From positions 1 through 5,468 of the forward strand of contig CAKUCT010000128.1 of assembly GCA_934643765.1 (NCBI GenBank): 5,468 nt of DNA, given 5' to 3'. The translations under genes and the position numbers were made by a program. Source of the DNA: an uncultured Oscillospiraceae bacterium. Lineage in GTDB: Bacteria; Bacillota; Clostridia; Oscillospirales; Oscillospiraceae. Below, piece by piece: positions 1 to 5,468 of the stretch; positions within the stretch are counted from its first letter, which is position 1, and every line of letters starts with the position of its first letter. Under the pieces are notes generated by a model. The model searched no databases. It was given only the letters and a program-made list of their open reading frames with translations, and was not told the origin of the DNA.

Positions 1-1388
1 CAGTACCAGACGTCGCCGTCCTCATCGTACCAGTAGTACGGCGTGCCGTAATCGCCGGAATCGGAGTAGTTATAGCTCGGCTGCGCGGGCACAGGCTTGG
101 GAGCCGTGCTCCAGCCGGCGGTGTAGGAGACGGTGTCCATCATGTTGTTGCAGATATCAAAATAGTTGCGGATACGGCTCTCCAGTGCAATGGTTGTTGC
201 GACCAGAGCGTAGCCGGTCGGGCCGTAATAGCGCACTTCCATGCAGCCGCGCACGGGCTGGGACGGACCATCCGGGAAGACCGATCCGTCGAGCCACATA
301 TAGCCGGTGAGGCTGTAATAGTCGCCGTTGTCCTCAAAGTCCGAACCGAAGGATTTGATGAGATAATTTCCATACATGCTCTTCATGAAGCTGTCCAGCA
401 TCTGCAGCATGTAGGGCTTTGCGCTCGCGGTGCCCTTTTCCATATAGGAATCATACCCGGAGATGGGCTGGAAGGCGATCATGATGTTGGAGTAGTAGTC
501 GTCCGTTCCGTCCTCCATGACCGCGTTGAAGCTCAGGGCGTTCTGGACATTCGGGTGCTCGTGCGCTTCCATCTGGATGGGGTAGTCAATGGAGACGTTC
601 GTGAAGCCGCCCGGGAAATAGGCCGTCTGGTTGAGTTCGTCCTCCGGCGTTGGCAGGAGCATGATGTAGTCCATGGCGGTGAGCGTATTGCCGTTTGCGT
701 CGCTCAGATCGCCGTAGGCGGTCTGCCAGAGGGAGACGAGCTGAGAGTCGTCTTCCATGCAGAGCGTGATATTCTCGCCCTCGTTTACAACATAGCCGGG
801 GCCTACCTGCTCGCCGTAGAGATTGATGGCGACCCACTCAAAGTCCTCGTTGATGACGAAGTAGAACGGCTCATTGTCAAGCTTCCAGCAGCCGGTATAC
901 CCGGAGATATCGCCGAGATCTCCCATCTCGTTGACATCGTAATTGGCTTCGTCCGCTTCACCCGGGGTGTAATCGGCGTAGAGATCGTCGTACTCCTGCT
1001 CGCTGCAGACGACGATGCTGGCGAACTCTTCCGGTGTCTGGAAGATGACGTAGTCTCCGTCTGTGATGGTGAAGTCCACCTCGTCGACCTGCGTGTCATA
1101 CAGGATATAGTCCTCTTCGCCGTAGACCAGAATGTTCCAATCGGTGGGCACCTCGGACTCTTTGTATGTACCGAGGCCGACCGTCACGCCCTCTGCGTCG
1201 TGGAGCGTTTCATCCAGGAAATTTTCGCCCCAGTCGGTATCGCTTGCGGCCGTGATGCGGACGGCCGTAATGTCATGGCCGCTTTGGTTGACAAGCGTAA
1301 CGTATACAGACTGTTCCTTTTCGCCGCAGCCGGTCAGAGCCAGCAGCAAAAGTATGAGCGCAAGCAGCAATGCGAGTTTCTTTTTCAT
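1..1388 (-). CDS. Secreted multi-module lipoprotein of unknown function, 3' end outside window
   Basis: The frame is open from ATG 1388 to the left edge: 462 complete codons with no stop. The N-terminus MKKKLALLLALILLLLALTGC is a lipoprotein signal peptide: Lys-rich start, Leu/Ala core, lipobox LTGC with the lipidated Cys at 21. The mature protein should sit on the outer face of the membrane. Residues about 27-116 look like a small beta domain (VNQSGHDI..., DWGEN at 52-56, WNILVYGEEDY from 84), resembling extracellular modules sometimes misnamed argininosuccinate lyase in Clostridia (from memory). Residues about 163-235 have a GxW...FxI...D..W..N.YG...EDDS pattern like lipocalin-like or DUF-type beta modules. 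Residues about 255-425 form a third domain with SIDYPIQ (267-273) and EVRYYGPTGYALV (384-396), possibly of the PsbP/Mog1-like kind (weak inference). From about 427 a Pro-rich then Tyr/Asp/Trp-rich tail runs off the edge. The protein is strongly acidic. No enzyme active site is recognised. Confidence 0.88.
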   Translation of the reverse strand, partial: MKKKLALLLALILLLLALTGCGEKEQSVYVTLVNQSGHDITAVRITAASDTDWGENFLDETLHDAEGVTVGLGTYKESEVPTDWNILVYGEEDYILYDTQVDEVDFTITDGDYVIFQTPEEFASIVVCSEQEYDDLYADYTPGEADEANYDVNEMGDLGDISGYTGCWKLDNEPFYFVINEDFEWVAINLYGEQVGPGYVVNEGENITLCMEDDSQLVSLWQTAYGDLSDANGNTLTAMDYIMLLPTPEDELNQTAYFPGGFTNVSIDYPIQMEAHEHPNVQNALSFNAVMEDGTDDYYSNIMIAFQPISGYDSYMEKGTASAKPYMLQMLDSFMKSMYGNYLIKSFGSDFEDNGDYYSLTGYMWLDGSVFPDGPSQPVRGCMEVRYYGPTGYALVATTIALESRIRNYFDICNNMMDTVSYTAGWSTAPKPVPAQPSYNYSDSGDYGTPYYWYDEDGDVWY

Positions 1389-1395
1389 GTTTTTT

Positions 1396-1403
1396 CTCCT
1401 TCC
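1396..1403 (-). promoter_or_regulatory. Ribosome binding site of the lipoprotein gene
   Basis: GGAAGGAG on the minus strand lies 7 nt before the ATG at 1388. It fixes this start and is the main local signal that the unterminated frame at the left edge is a real gene. Between it and the end of the terminator T tract (1440) there are only 36 nt, with no recognisable -10/-35 pair. Confidence 0.88.
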
Positions 1404-1439
1404 AAATCGTTGCCGTCAGGGAACTGCCCGCAAAGGAGC

Positions 1440-1478
1440 AAAAAAATCCCACCGTACACAAAAACAGTGTACGGTGGG
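1440..1478 (-). terminator. Intrinsic terminator closing the aro operon
   Basis: A perfect 12-bp inverted repeat (1448-1459 with 1467-1478; arm CCCACCGTACAC) encloses a 7-nt A-rich loop on the plus strand. Read on the minus strand, the hairpin is followed by one A and then seven T (1446-1440), the classic rho-independent arrangement. The other direction has no U tract, so it works only for minus-strand transcripts. It lies between the aroQ stop (1506) and the lipoprotein start (1388). Confidence 0.93.
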
Positions 1479-1505
1479 CAATGAAAAATGACCAGTAACC
1501 TTTGG

Positions 1506-1946
1506 TTAGCTTTTCTGGGCCAGACGCTCCTTCAGAGCGAGCACGGCCTGCCGGTAGCCCTCGAAGCCAAGGCCCTTGAAGGTCTTGAAGCAGGCAAGGC
1601 CTGCGTAGGAGACATGGCGGAAGGCTTCTCTTGCGTCCACATCGGAAAGATGCACCTCAACGGCCGGGATGGACACGGCCTTGAGCGCGTCTAAAATGGC
1701 GACGCTGGTGTGTGTGTAGGCCGCGGGGTTTATGACAATGCCGTCAAAGACGCCGTAGGCCGCCTGAATCTTATCGACGATGGCGCCTTCATGGTTCGAC
1801 TGGAAGACCTCGCAGTCAAAGCCTTCCTCCCGGCAGGCGTCTTCACAAAAGCGCACGAGCGCGGCATAGTTCCGATCGCCGTAGATCGCGGGTTCGCGCA
1901 GGCCGAGCAGATTGAGGTTCGGCCCGTTGATAATCAGAATTTTCAT
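1506..1946 (-). CDS. aroQ: Type II 3-dehydroquinate dehydratase
   Basis: This enzyme removes water from 3-dehydroquinate to give 3-dehydroshikimate, the third pathway step, supplying the AroE domain encoded just upstream. The protein is 146 aa, typical of the small dodecameric type II family and unrelated to type I AroD. Visible motifs are ING-PNLNLLG (6-15), REPAIYG (17-23) with the catalytic R17 and Y22, QSNHEGAIVD (49-58), INPAAYTHTS (72-81) with N73, and VEVHLSDVDAREAFRHVSY (96-114) with catalytic H99 and substrate-binding R110. NPAAYTHTS has Ala where most members have Gly, a conservative change. The start MKILIINGPNLNLLG matches the family exactly, overlaps the aroE-aroK stop as ATGA and has an AGGAGG at 7 nt. 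It is the last gene of the operon: a strong terminator begins 27 nt after its TAA. Confidence 0.97.
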   Translation of the reverse strand: MKILIINGPNLNLLGLREPAIYGDRNYAALVRFCEDACREEGFDCEVFQSNHEGAIVDKIQAAYGVFDGIVINPAAYTHTSVAILDALKAVSIPAVEVHLSDVDAREAFRHVSYAGLACFKTFKGLGFEGYRQAVLALKERLAQKS

Positions 1947-3160
1947 TTCAAAACCTCCTGAATCTGCTCCACACACTGCGCAATGCTGCCTTCGTTGCAG
2001 ACAGCGGCGTCACTGAAGCGGGCGTAGAGCGCCTTGCGTGCTTCATAAAGTGCATCAAGGGGATTTGCCTGCGAGACAGGGCGGCCAGCGGTGGGAAGCA
2101 GCGAAAGATCGCGCTTGAGCCAGATGATGCGGCCGTTCTGGTGCAGACTTGGATAGTTTTCCTCGCGCGTCACGCTGCCGCCGCCGGTCGCGATGACCGC
2201 GCCGGACAGCTTTCCAAGTTCGCCCAGCACCTTCGATTCCAGCGCGCGGAAGGCGTCTTCTCCCTGCGCGGCAAACAGCGCGGGGATTGAGCAGCCGGCT
2301 TGCTGCTCGATGATGGTGTCGGCGTCATAAAAGGGCCGGTTCAGCGTCGCGGCCAGCGCACGGCCGACAGAGCTTTTACCGCAGCCCGGCATGCCGATGA
2401 GGATAATATTTTGCATCTGCAAGGACAAAAGCCGGTCAATGCGGTCGATTTCGCTGTCTGGAATTTTCGTCTGCGTGTAATACTCGCAGCTTTCCTTCGC
2501 CTGCGCGACAAGCATGGAAAAGCCGTTGATATTCGGAATGCCAAGCGCCTCTGCCTGCAAAAGCAGCGCCGTGCGCGCGGGGTTATAGACGACGTCAAAC
2601 ACACCGGCCAGATGCGGGAACTGCCGAAGATCGCAGGGGCTTTTCCCGGTGTCGGGATACATGCCGACGGGGGTCGTGTTGATGAGAATCTCGGCGTCCT
2701 GGTGCTTTGCCATATTGTCGTAGTTGTCTTCCCCGTGACGGGAGATGACAATCGGCTCCGCGCCGAGCCGGCGCAGGACATAGCAAATGGTGACGGACGC
2801 GCCGCCGGAGCCGAGCACAAGCGCCTTTTTGCCGTGCGTGTCCACGCCGCTTTTCTGAATCATCCACGTAAAGCCGAACGCGTCCGTGTTGTATCCATAG
2901 AGCTTTCCGCCGCGGCGGACGATGGTGTTGACGCTTCCGATGGTGCGGGCCTTTTCCGACAGCTCGTCAAGATAGGGAATCACGGCCTTTTTATAGGGGA
3001 TGGTGACGTTCAGACCGTCGAAGGTGCCGGAGGTGAGGAAGTCTGCAAGTTCGTCCGGCTCTTTTTCAAAGAGCTGATAGTCGTAAGAGGCGAGCTGGTT
3101 ATGAATCTGCGGGGAGTAGCTGTGGCCAAGATGCTGGCCGAGAAGTCCGCAACGCAGCAT
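1943..3160 (-). CDS. aroE/aroK: Fused shikimate 5-dehydrogenase (AroE) / shikimate kinase (AroK)
   Basis: One uninterrupted frame of 405 aa encodes two consecutive shikimate-pathway enzymes. Residues 1-247 are AroE, which reduces 3-dehydroshikimate to shikimate with NADPH: substrate serines in HSYSP (S14, S16), NVTIPYK with catalytic K57, GSVNT with N78, NTDAFGF with catalytic D93, the nucleotide loop GSGGAS (117-122), INTTPVGM (160-167), and Q220 in the MLVAQA motif. Residues 249-405 are AroK, which makes shikimate-3-phosphate from ATP: Walker A GMPGCGKS (256-263), DAD (279-281) with the Mg/shikimate aspartate D281, R305, GGG (326-328), the lid GRP with R360, and R375. Each half has about its full normal length and all key residues, so both should be active. 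The linker (about 230-248) is short. No Shine-Dalgarno sequence precedes the internal Met249, so a separate AroK from an internal start is unlikely. The stop overlaps aroQ as ATGA. Confidence 0.96.
   Translation of the reverse strand: MLRCGLLGQHLGHSYSPQIHNQLASYDYQLFEKEPDELADFLTSGTFDGLNVTIPYKKAVIPYLDELSEKARTIGSVNTIVRRGGKLYGYNTDAFGFTWMIQKSGVDTHGKKALVLGSGGASVTICYVLRRLGAEPIVISRHGEDNYDNMAKHQDAEILINTTPVGMYPDTGKSPCDLRQFPHLAGVFDVVYNPARTALLLQAEALGIPNINGFSMLVAQAKESCEYYTQTKIPDSEIDRIDRLLSLQMQNIILIGMPGCGKSSVGRALAATLNRPFYDADTIIEQQAGCSIPALFAAQGEDAFRALESKVLGELGKLSGAVIATGGGSVTREENYPSLHQNGRIIWLKRDLSLLPTAGRPVSQANPLDALYEARKALYARFSDAAVCNEGSIAQCVEQIQEVLK
1954..1959 (-). promoter_or_regulatory. Ribosome binding site of aroQ
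   Basis: A perfect AGGAGG on the minus strand lies 7 nt before the ATG at 1946, within the last codons of aroE-aroK. It decides the aroQ start against an upstream in-frame ATG at 1976, which would add ten residues unlike the family. Confidence 0.88.
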
Positions 3161-4303
3161 TCAGATCACCTCGCTGTAGCTTCCGAGATACGAGAACTGC
3201 TCGCAGATGCCGGGCAGCTCCGCCATCAGTTGCAGAAATTCCGGAGAGTAGATGGAAGTGTCGAGATCAAAATAGAACGCGAATTCAAAGTCGCGCTCCG
3301 GAATCGGGCGGCTTTCGAGCTTGTTGAGGTTGATGCCGAGCGCGTTAAAGAGCGAGAGCACCTGATACAAGGAGCCCGGCTTGTGCGCCAGCACCATGCG
3401 AAGGCTCGTGCGGTCCGCACCCGGATAAATTTCAAGCTTTTTGCTGATGCAGATGAAGCGGGTATAGTTGTTGCCCTGGTCCTGCACGCATTCGGCGAGC
3501 GCTTCCAGACCATACAGCGCGCCGCAGGTGCGCGAGGCGAGCGCCGCAACATCGGTTCTGCCGGATTCCGCGACAAGCTTTGCAGCCGCCGCCGTGTTTT
3601 CGCAGCGGATGATCTGCACATCGCCGAGCGTCTTCAAGAAATCCTGGCACTGGCTGATGGCCTGCTCGTGCGAGTAGACCTCGCGGATGCCGGAGAGCGT
3701 TGCGCCGGGTTTGGCGAGCAGACTGTGGTCGACTTTGAGTCTGGTGCTGCGGACGATGGAAAATTCATGCTGCAGCATCAGATCATAGACCTTGTTGACA
3801 GAGCCGGCCGTGCTGTTTTCCAACGGGATGATGCCATACTGGCAAAGCCCCTTTTCAATGGCAGAGAAGACGGCGTCGAAGTTAGAGAAATAGAGGATGT
3901 TCGGTGCCTGGAAGAGCTTTTCGCAGGCCAGCTGCGAATACGCGCCCTCCACACCCTGGCAGGCAACCATCGCCTTCGGCGGGAAGAGGTTGGGCGTGGT
4001 GTCGATGGAGGCTTTGATCTTCTTCGGAAGCTCGGCGTCGTTTCCGAGCAGCCGGTGCTGGTAGGCGCGGCTCAGGGAGAAGATGAGCGAGTACAGGCAG
4101 CGGGCGCTGTTTTCCAGCTCATCGGGAACCATTTCTGAGATGGCGGCAAGCTTCTGGCGCTCGCGGCCGGCATCGAGCACGGGCAGATTGTTCTCCTTTT
4201 TATAGGCGGCAATCTCCGCGGCGCAGTGCATGCGCTCGGTAAACAGAGCGCTCAGCTGGCGGTCAATTTCGTCGATGGTTTTACGGGACTGTTCTAAGTT
4301 CAT
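3161..4303 (-). CDS. pheA: Bifunctional chorismate mutase / prephenate dehydratase (P-protein) with ACT domain
   Basis: This enzyme rearranges chorismate to prephenate and then decarboxylates and dehydrates it to phenylpyruvate, the committed branch to phenylalanine. The protein is 380 aa, the usual P-protein size. Residues 1-90 form an AroQ-class chorismate mutase; aligned by eye with the E. coli P-protein, the active-site set is intact (R7, R24, K35, D44, R47, E48, S78, Q82). Residues about 112-287 are the prephenate dehydratase domain, with GVEGAYS (117-123), PLENSTAGSV (160-169), SHEQAISQC (211-219), ENTAAAAKLVA (235-245) and the catalytic NYTRF block (279-283). Residues about 299-375 are a C-terminal ACT domain with KPGSLY (308-313) and LESRP (329-333), the elements that bind phenylalanine in homologues. 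Feedback inhibition by Phe is therefore likely (inference from family). GSLY replaces the more usual GALV-type motif, a mild change. Its stop directly abuts the aroE-aroK start. Confidence 0.96.
   Translation of the reverse strand: MNLEQSRKTIDEIDRQLSALFTERMHCAAEIAAYKKENNLPVLDAGRERQKLAAISEMVPDELENSARCLYSLIFSLSRAYQHRLLGNDAELPKKIKASIDTTPNLFPPKAMVACQGVEGAYSQLACEKLFQAPNILYFSNFDAVFSAIEKGLCQYGIIPLENSTAGSVNKVYDLMLQHEFSIVRSTRLKVDHSLLAKPGATLSGIREVYSHEQAISQCQDFLKTLGDVQIIRCENTAAAAKLVAESGRTDVAALASRTCGALYGLEALAECVQDQGNNYTRFICISKKLEIYPGADRTSLRMVLAHKPGSLYQVLSLFNALGINLNKLESRPIPERDFEFAFYFDLDTSIYSPEFLQLMAELPGICEQFSYLGSYSEVI
3164..3172 (-). promoter_or_regulatory. Ribosome binding site of aroE-aroK, inside the pheA end
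   Basis: The minus strand reads GAGGTGATC just before the junction TGA-ATG (3163-3158). This is a 9-nt match to the complement of the 16S rRNA 3' end (GATCACCTCC...). Its last bases run into the pheA stop, leaving a very short spacing to the ATG at 3160. It supports the start and suggests termination-reinitiation coupling. Confidence 0.8.
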
Positions 4304-4309
4304 GGGTGA

Positions 4310-5380
4310 TTACCTCCTATATGTTCCGGTTGAAAGAAGTGCGTCAAAGACGGCGATGGCCGCCGCGGCCTCCACACAGGGGACGGCGCGCGGGACAATG
4401 CACGGGTCATGCCGGCCGTGAATTTGAAGGGAAGACGGCTGCATGGAAGACAGGCTGACGGACTGCTGCTGCTTCGCGATCGACGGCGTGGGCTTGACGG
4501 CGGCGCGGAAGACGAGCGGCATGCCGTTTGAAATTCCGCCGAGAATGCCGCCGCAGTGATTTGTCAGCGTGACGACCTTGCCGTCTTTTACGGTGTAGGC
4601 GTCGTTATTCTCGCTGCCGCGCAGACGGGCGGCGGCAAAGCCGTCGCCGAACTCCAGACCCTTGACGGCGGGAATGGCAAAGACAAGCTGGCTGATTTTG
4701 TTCTCAAGGCCGCCGAACATCGGATCGCCGAGCCCGGCCGGAAGGCCGGCCGTCTGGCAGCGGATGATGCCGCCGACGGAGTCTCCATCCTGCTTTGCCT
4801 GCGCAATGGCCGCCTGCATGGCGGCGCCAACGGCGTCGTCTGTGACGGGGAAGGGCTTTTCGGAAACGGGCTCTGTAAAATCTGAAGCGTCCTGAATGCC
4901 TGCAAGCTCGTCAATCCGGGCAAAGACGTCAATGCCCTGCTGTTTTAAAAGCTGCTTGCAGATGCCGCCTGCGATGCAAAGCGGCGCTGTAAGCCTGCCG
5001 GAAAAGTGGCCGCCGCCCGCGACATCCTGAAAACCGTGGAACTTTTCCTGCGCGGTAAAGTCGGCGTGGCCGGGACGGGGGACGTCAATGAGATTGCTGT
5101 AGTCCTGGCTTCTGGTGTTCGTGTTGTGAATGACGGCGCAGAGCGGCGCGCCGCAGGTCGTGTTTCCGACCAGTCCGGAGAGAAACTCCGGCGCGTCTGC
5201 CTCCTTGCGCGGCGTGGACCAGGCATTCTGCCCGGGCGCTCGGCGGCGGAGAAATGCGGAGAGCTCGTCCATGTCAATCGCGAAGCCCGCGGGAAGACCG
5301 GAGATGGTTACGCCGATGGCCGCGCTGTGCGACTGGCCGAAGATGGCAAGCTCCAGTGCGCCATGGTAAAAACTGCTCAT
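4310..5380 (-). CDS. aroC: Chorismate synthase
   Basis: This enzyme converts 5-enolpyruvylshikimate-3-phosphate to chorismate, using reduced FMN, in the cytoplasm; it is the last common step to Phe, Tyr and Trp. The protein is 356 aa, normal for the family. Family signatures appear in order: FGQSHSAAIG near residues 14-23, STPRKEAD at 55-62, NTRSQDY at 88-94, RPGHADF at 102-108, GGGHFSGR at 122-129, RGSENND at 254-260, HCGGILGGISNGMP at 275-288, and the C-terminal block with DPC and PRAVP at 325-334. The ligand-binding histidine (H18), arginines and glycine loops are present, so it should be active. The start at MSSFYHG was chosen because it matches the family N-terminus, has a Shine-Dalgarno sequence at 7 nt and overlaps the aroA stop. 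pheA follows after only 6 nt. I see no frameshift or truncation. Confidence 0.97.
   Translation of the reverse strand: MSSFYHGALELAIFGQSHSAAIGVTISGLPAGFAIDMDELSAFLRRRAPGQNAWSTPRKEADAPEFLSGLVGNTTCGAPLCAVIHNTNTRSQDYSNLIDVPRPGHADFTAQEKFHGFQDVAGGGHFSGRLTAPLCIAGGICKQLLKQQGIDVFARIDELAGIQDASDFTEPVSEKPFPVTDDAVGAAMQAAIAQAKQDGDSVGGIIRCQTAGLPAGLGDPMFGGLENKISQLVFAIPAVKGLEFGDGFAAARLRGSENNDAYTVKDGKVVTLTNHCGGILGGISNGMPLVFRAAVKPTPSIAKQQQSVSLSSMQPSSLQIHGRHDPCIVPRAVPCVEAAAAIAVFDALLSTGTYRR
4312..4318 (-). promoter_or_regulatory. Ribosome binding site of pheA
   Basis: AGGAGGT on the minus strand lies 8 nt before the pheA ATG (4303) and overlaps the aroC stop codon (TAA, 4312-4310). Ribosomes finishing aroC stop on this site, which suggests coupled translation of aroC and pheA. 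Confidence 0.88.
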
Positions 5381-5468
5381 ATCGCTGCTCCTTTCAGGCT
5401 CTCCAGCGTCTGCCAGAAGTTCGGATAGGATTTGGTGGTGCACTCTGCGCCGGAAATTGTCACGGCGC
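5377..5468 (-). CDS. aroA: 3-phosphoshikimate 1-carboxyvinyltransferase (EPSP synthase), C-terminal end only
   Basis: Reading the minus strand inward from the right edge gives 29 complete codons and a TGA stop. The peptide starts AVTISGAECTTKSYPNFW and ends ESLKGAAI. The ISGAEC...KSYPNFW block is the characteristic C-terminus of EPSP synthase, which joins shikimate-3-phosphate and phosphoenolpyruvate in the cytoplasm, the sixth step of the shikimate pathway. The rest of the gene lies outside the window. The stop overlaps the aroC start as ATGA (5380-5377), so the two are probably translationally coupled, and AroA makes the substrate of AroC. The identification rests on a short tail, but both the motif and the context agree. 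Confidence 0.9.
   Translation of the reverse strand, partial: AVTISGAECTTKSYPNFWQTLESLKGAAI
5388..5394 (-). promoter_or_regulatory. Ribosome binding site of aroC
   Basis: On the minus strand AAAGGAG lies 7 nt before the ATG at 5380, inside the last codons of aroA. It decides the aroC start: the same frame is open back to an ATG at 5443, but those 21 extra codons overlap aroA in another frame and do not resemble a chorismate synthase N-terminus. Confidence 0.85.

Noticed and set aside
555..1484. A 309-codon open frame on the plus strand, opposite the lipoprotein gene and the terminator.
   Set aside because: The minus-strand frame here has a ribosome binding site, a signal peptide and lipobox, and coherent domains. 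The plus-strand frame runs through the terminator hairpin and shows no recognisable protein.
1496..1508. Small inverted repeat TAACC-AAA-GGTTA over the aroQ stop codon.
   Set aside because: A 5-bp stem with a 3-nt loop is easily found by chance, and it has no U tract. The real terminator is the 12-bp hairpin next to it.
1947..1976. Possible aroQ start at ATG 1976, ten codons upstream.
   Set aside because: The extension is unlike type II dehydroquinases, and the AGGAGG at 1954-1959 correctly positions the ATG at 1946.
2407..2416. Internal ATG (Met249) that could start a separate shikimate kinase.
   Set aside because: It is at the right place for an AroK N-terminus, but the preceding minus-strand bases (GTCCTTGCAG) are not a Shine-Dalgarno sequence, and the frame is continuous with AroE.
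2300..4138. A 612-codon open frame on the plus strand.
   Set aside because: It lies entirely antisense to aroE-aroK and pheA, whose products match known families from end to end with intact active sites. It looks like a GC-rich shadow frame, with no plausible domain and a composition typical of antisense translation.
4304..4309. Search for an attenuator, T-box or internal promoter between aroC and pheA or at other operon junctions.
   Set aside because: The junctions are 6 nt or less or overlap, so they cannot hold a leader. Any such control must lie upstream of the window.
5381..5443. Possible N-terminal extension of aroC from an ATG at 5443.
   Set aside because: The extra residues are the aroA C-terminus read in another frame. 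The ATG at 5380 has the Shine-Dalgarno sequence and gives the family N-terminus.

Overview
The window is a GC-rich stretch (high 50s percent GC by eye). Every gene I can support lies on the minus strand, so transcription runs from high to low coordinates. The codon use, the strong AGGAGG-type ribosome binding sites, the fused AroE-AroK enzyme and the style of the lipoprotein suggest a GC-rich Clostridia genome, perhaps a gut Oscillospiraceae/Ruminococcaceae member. That placement is inference; there is no rRNA or other marker gene to fix the taxon.

From 5468 down to 1506 is the distal part of an aromatic amino acid biosynthesis operon. In transcription order it holds the last 29 codons of aroA (EPSP synthase), aroC (chorismate synthase), pheA (chorismate mutase-prephenate dehydratase with an ACT domain), a fused aroE-aroK (shikimate dehydrogenase plus shikimate kinase) and aroQ (type II 3-dehydroquinate dehydratase). 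The genes are packed with no real gaps: aroA/aroC and aroEK/aroQ each overlap by an ATGA, pheA/aroEK abut as TGA-ATG, and aroC/pheA are 6 nt apart. Each start has its own good Shine-Dalgarno sequence. Together the products cover 3-dehydroquinate to chorismate (AroQ, AroE, AroK, AroA, AroC) and then chorismate to phenylpyruvate (PheA). DAHP synthase and aroB are not in the window; they may lie upstream with the promoter.

A strong intrinsic terminator (perfect 12-bp stem, 7-nt loop, seven U) sits 27 nt after the aroQ stop and closes the operon.

From 1388 to the left edge is the 5' part (462 complete codons, no stop) of a secreted, acidic, multi-module lipoprotein gene. It has a textbook lipobox and a Tyr/Asp/Trp-rich tail. 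Its function is unknown and it has no visible metabolic link to the aro genes. It is the only accessory-looking item here; the rest is ordinary core metabolism with one uncommon fusion. I found no mobile element, CRISPR array, tRNA/rRNA gene or riboswitch.
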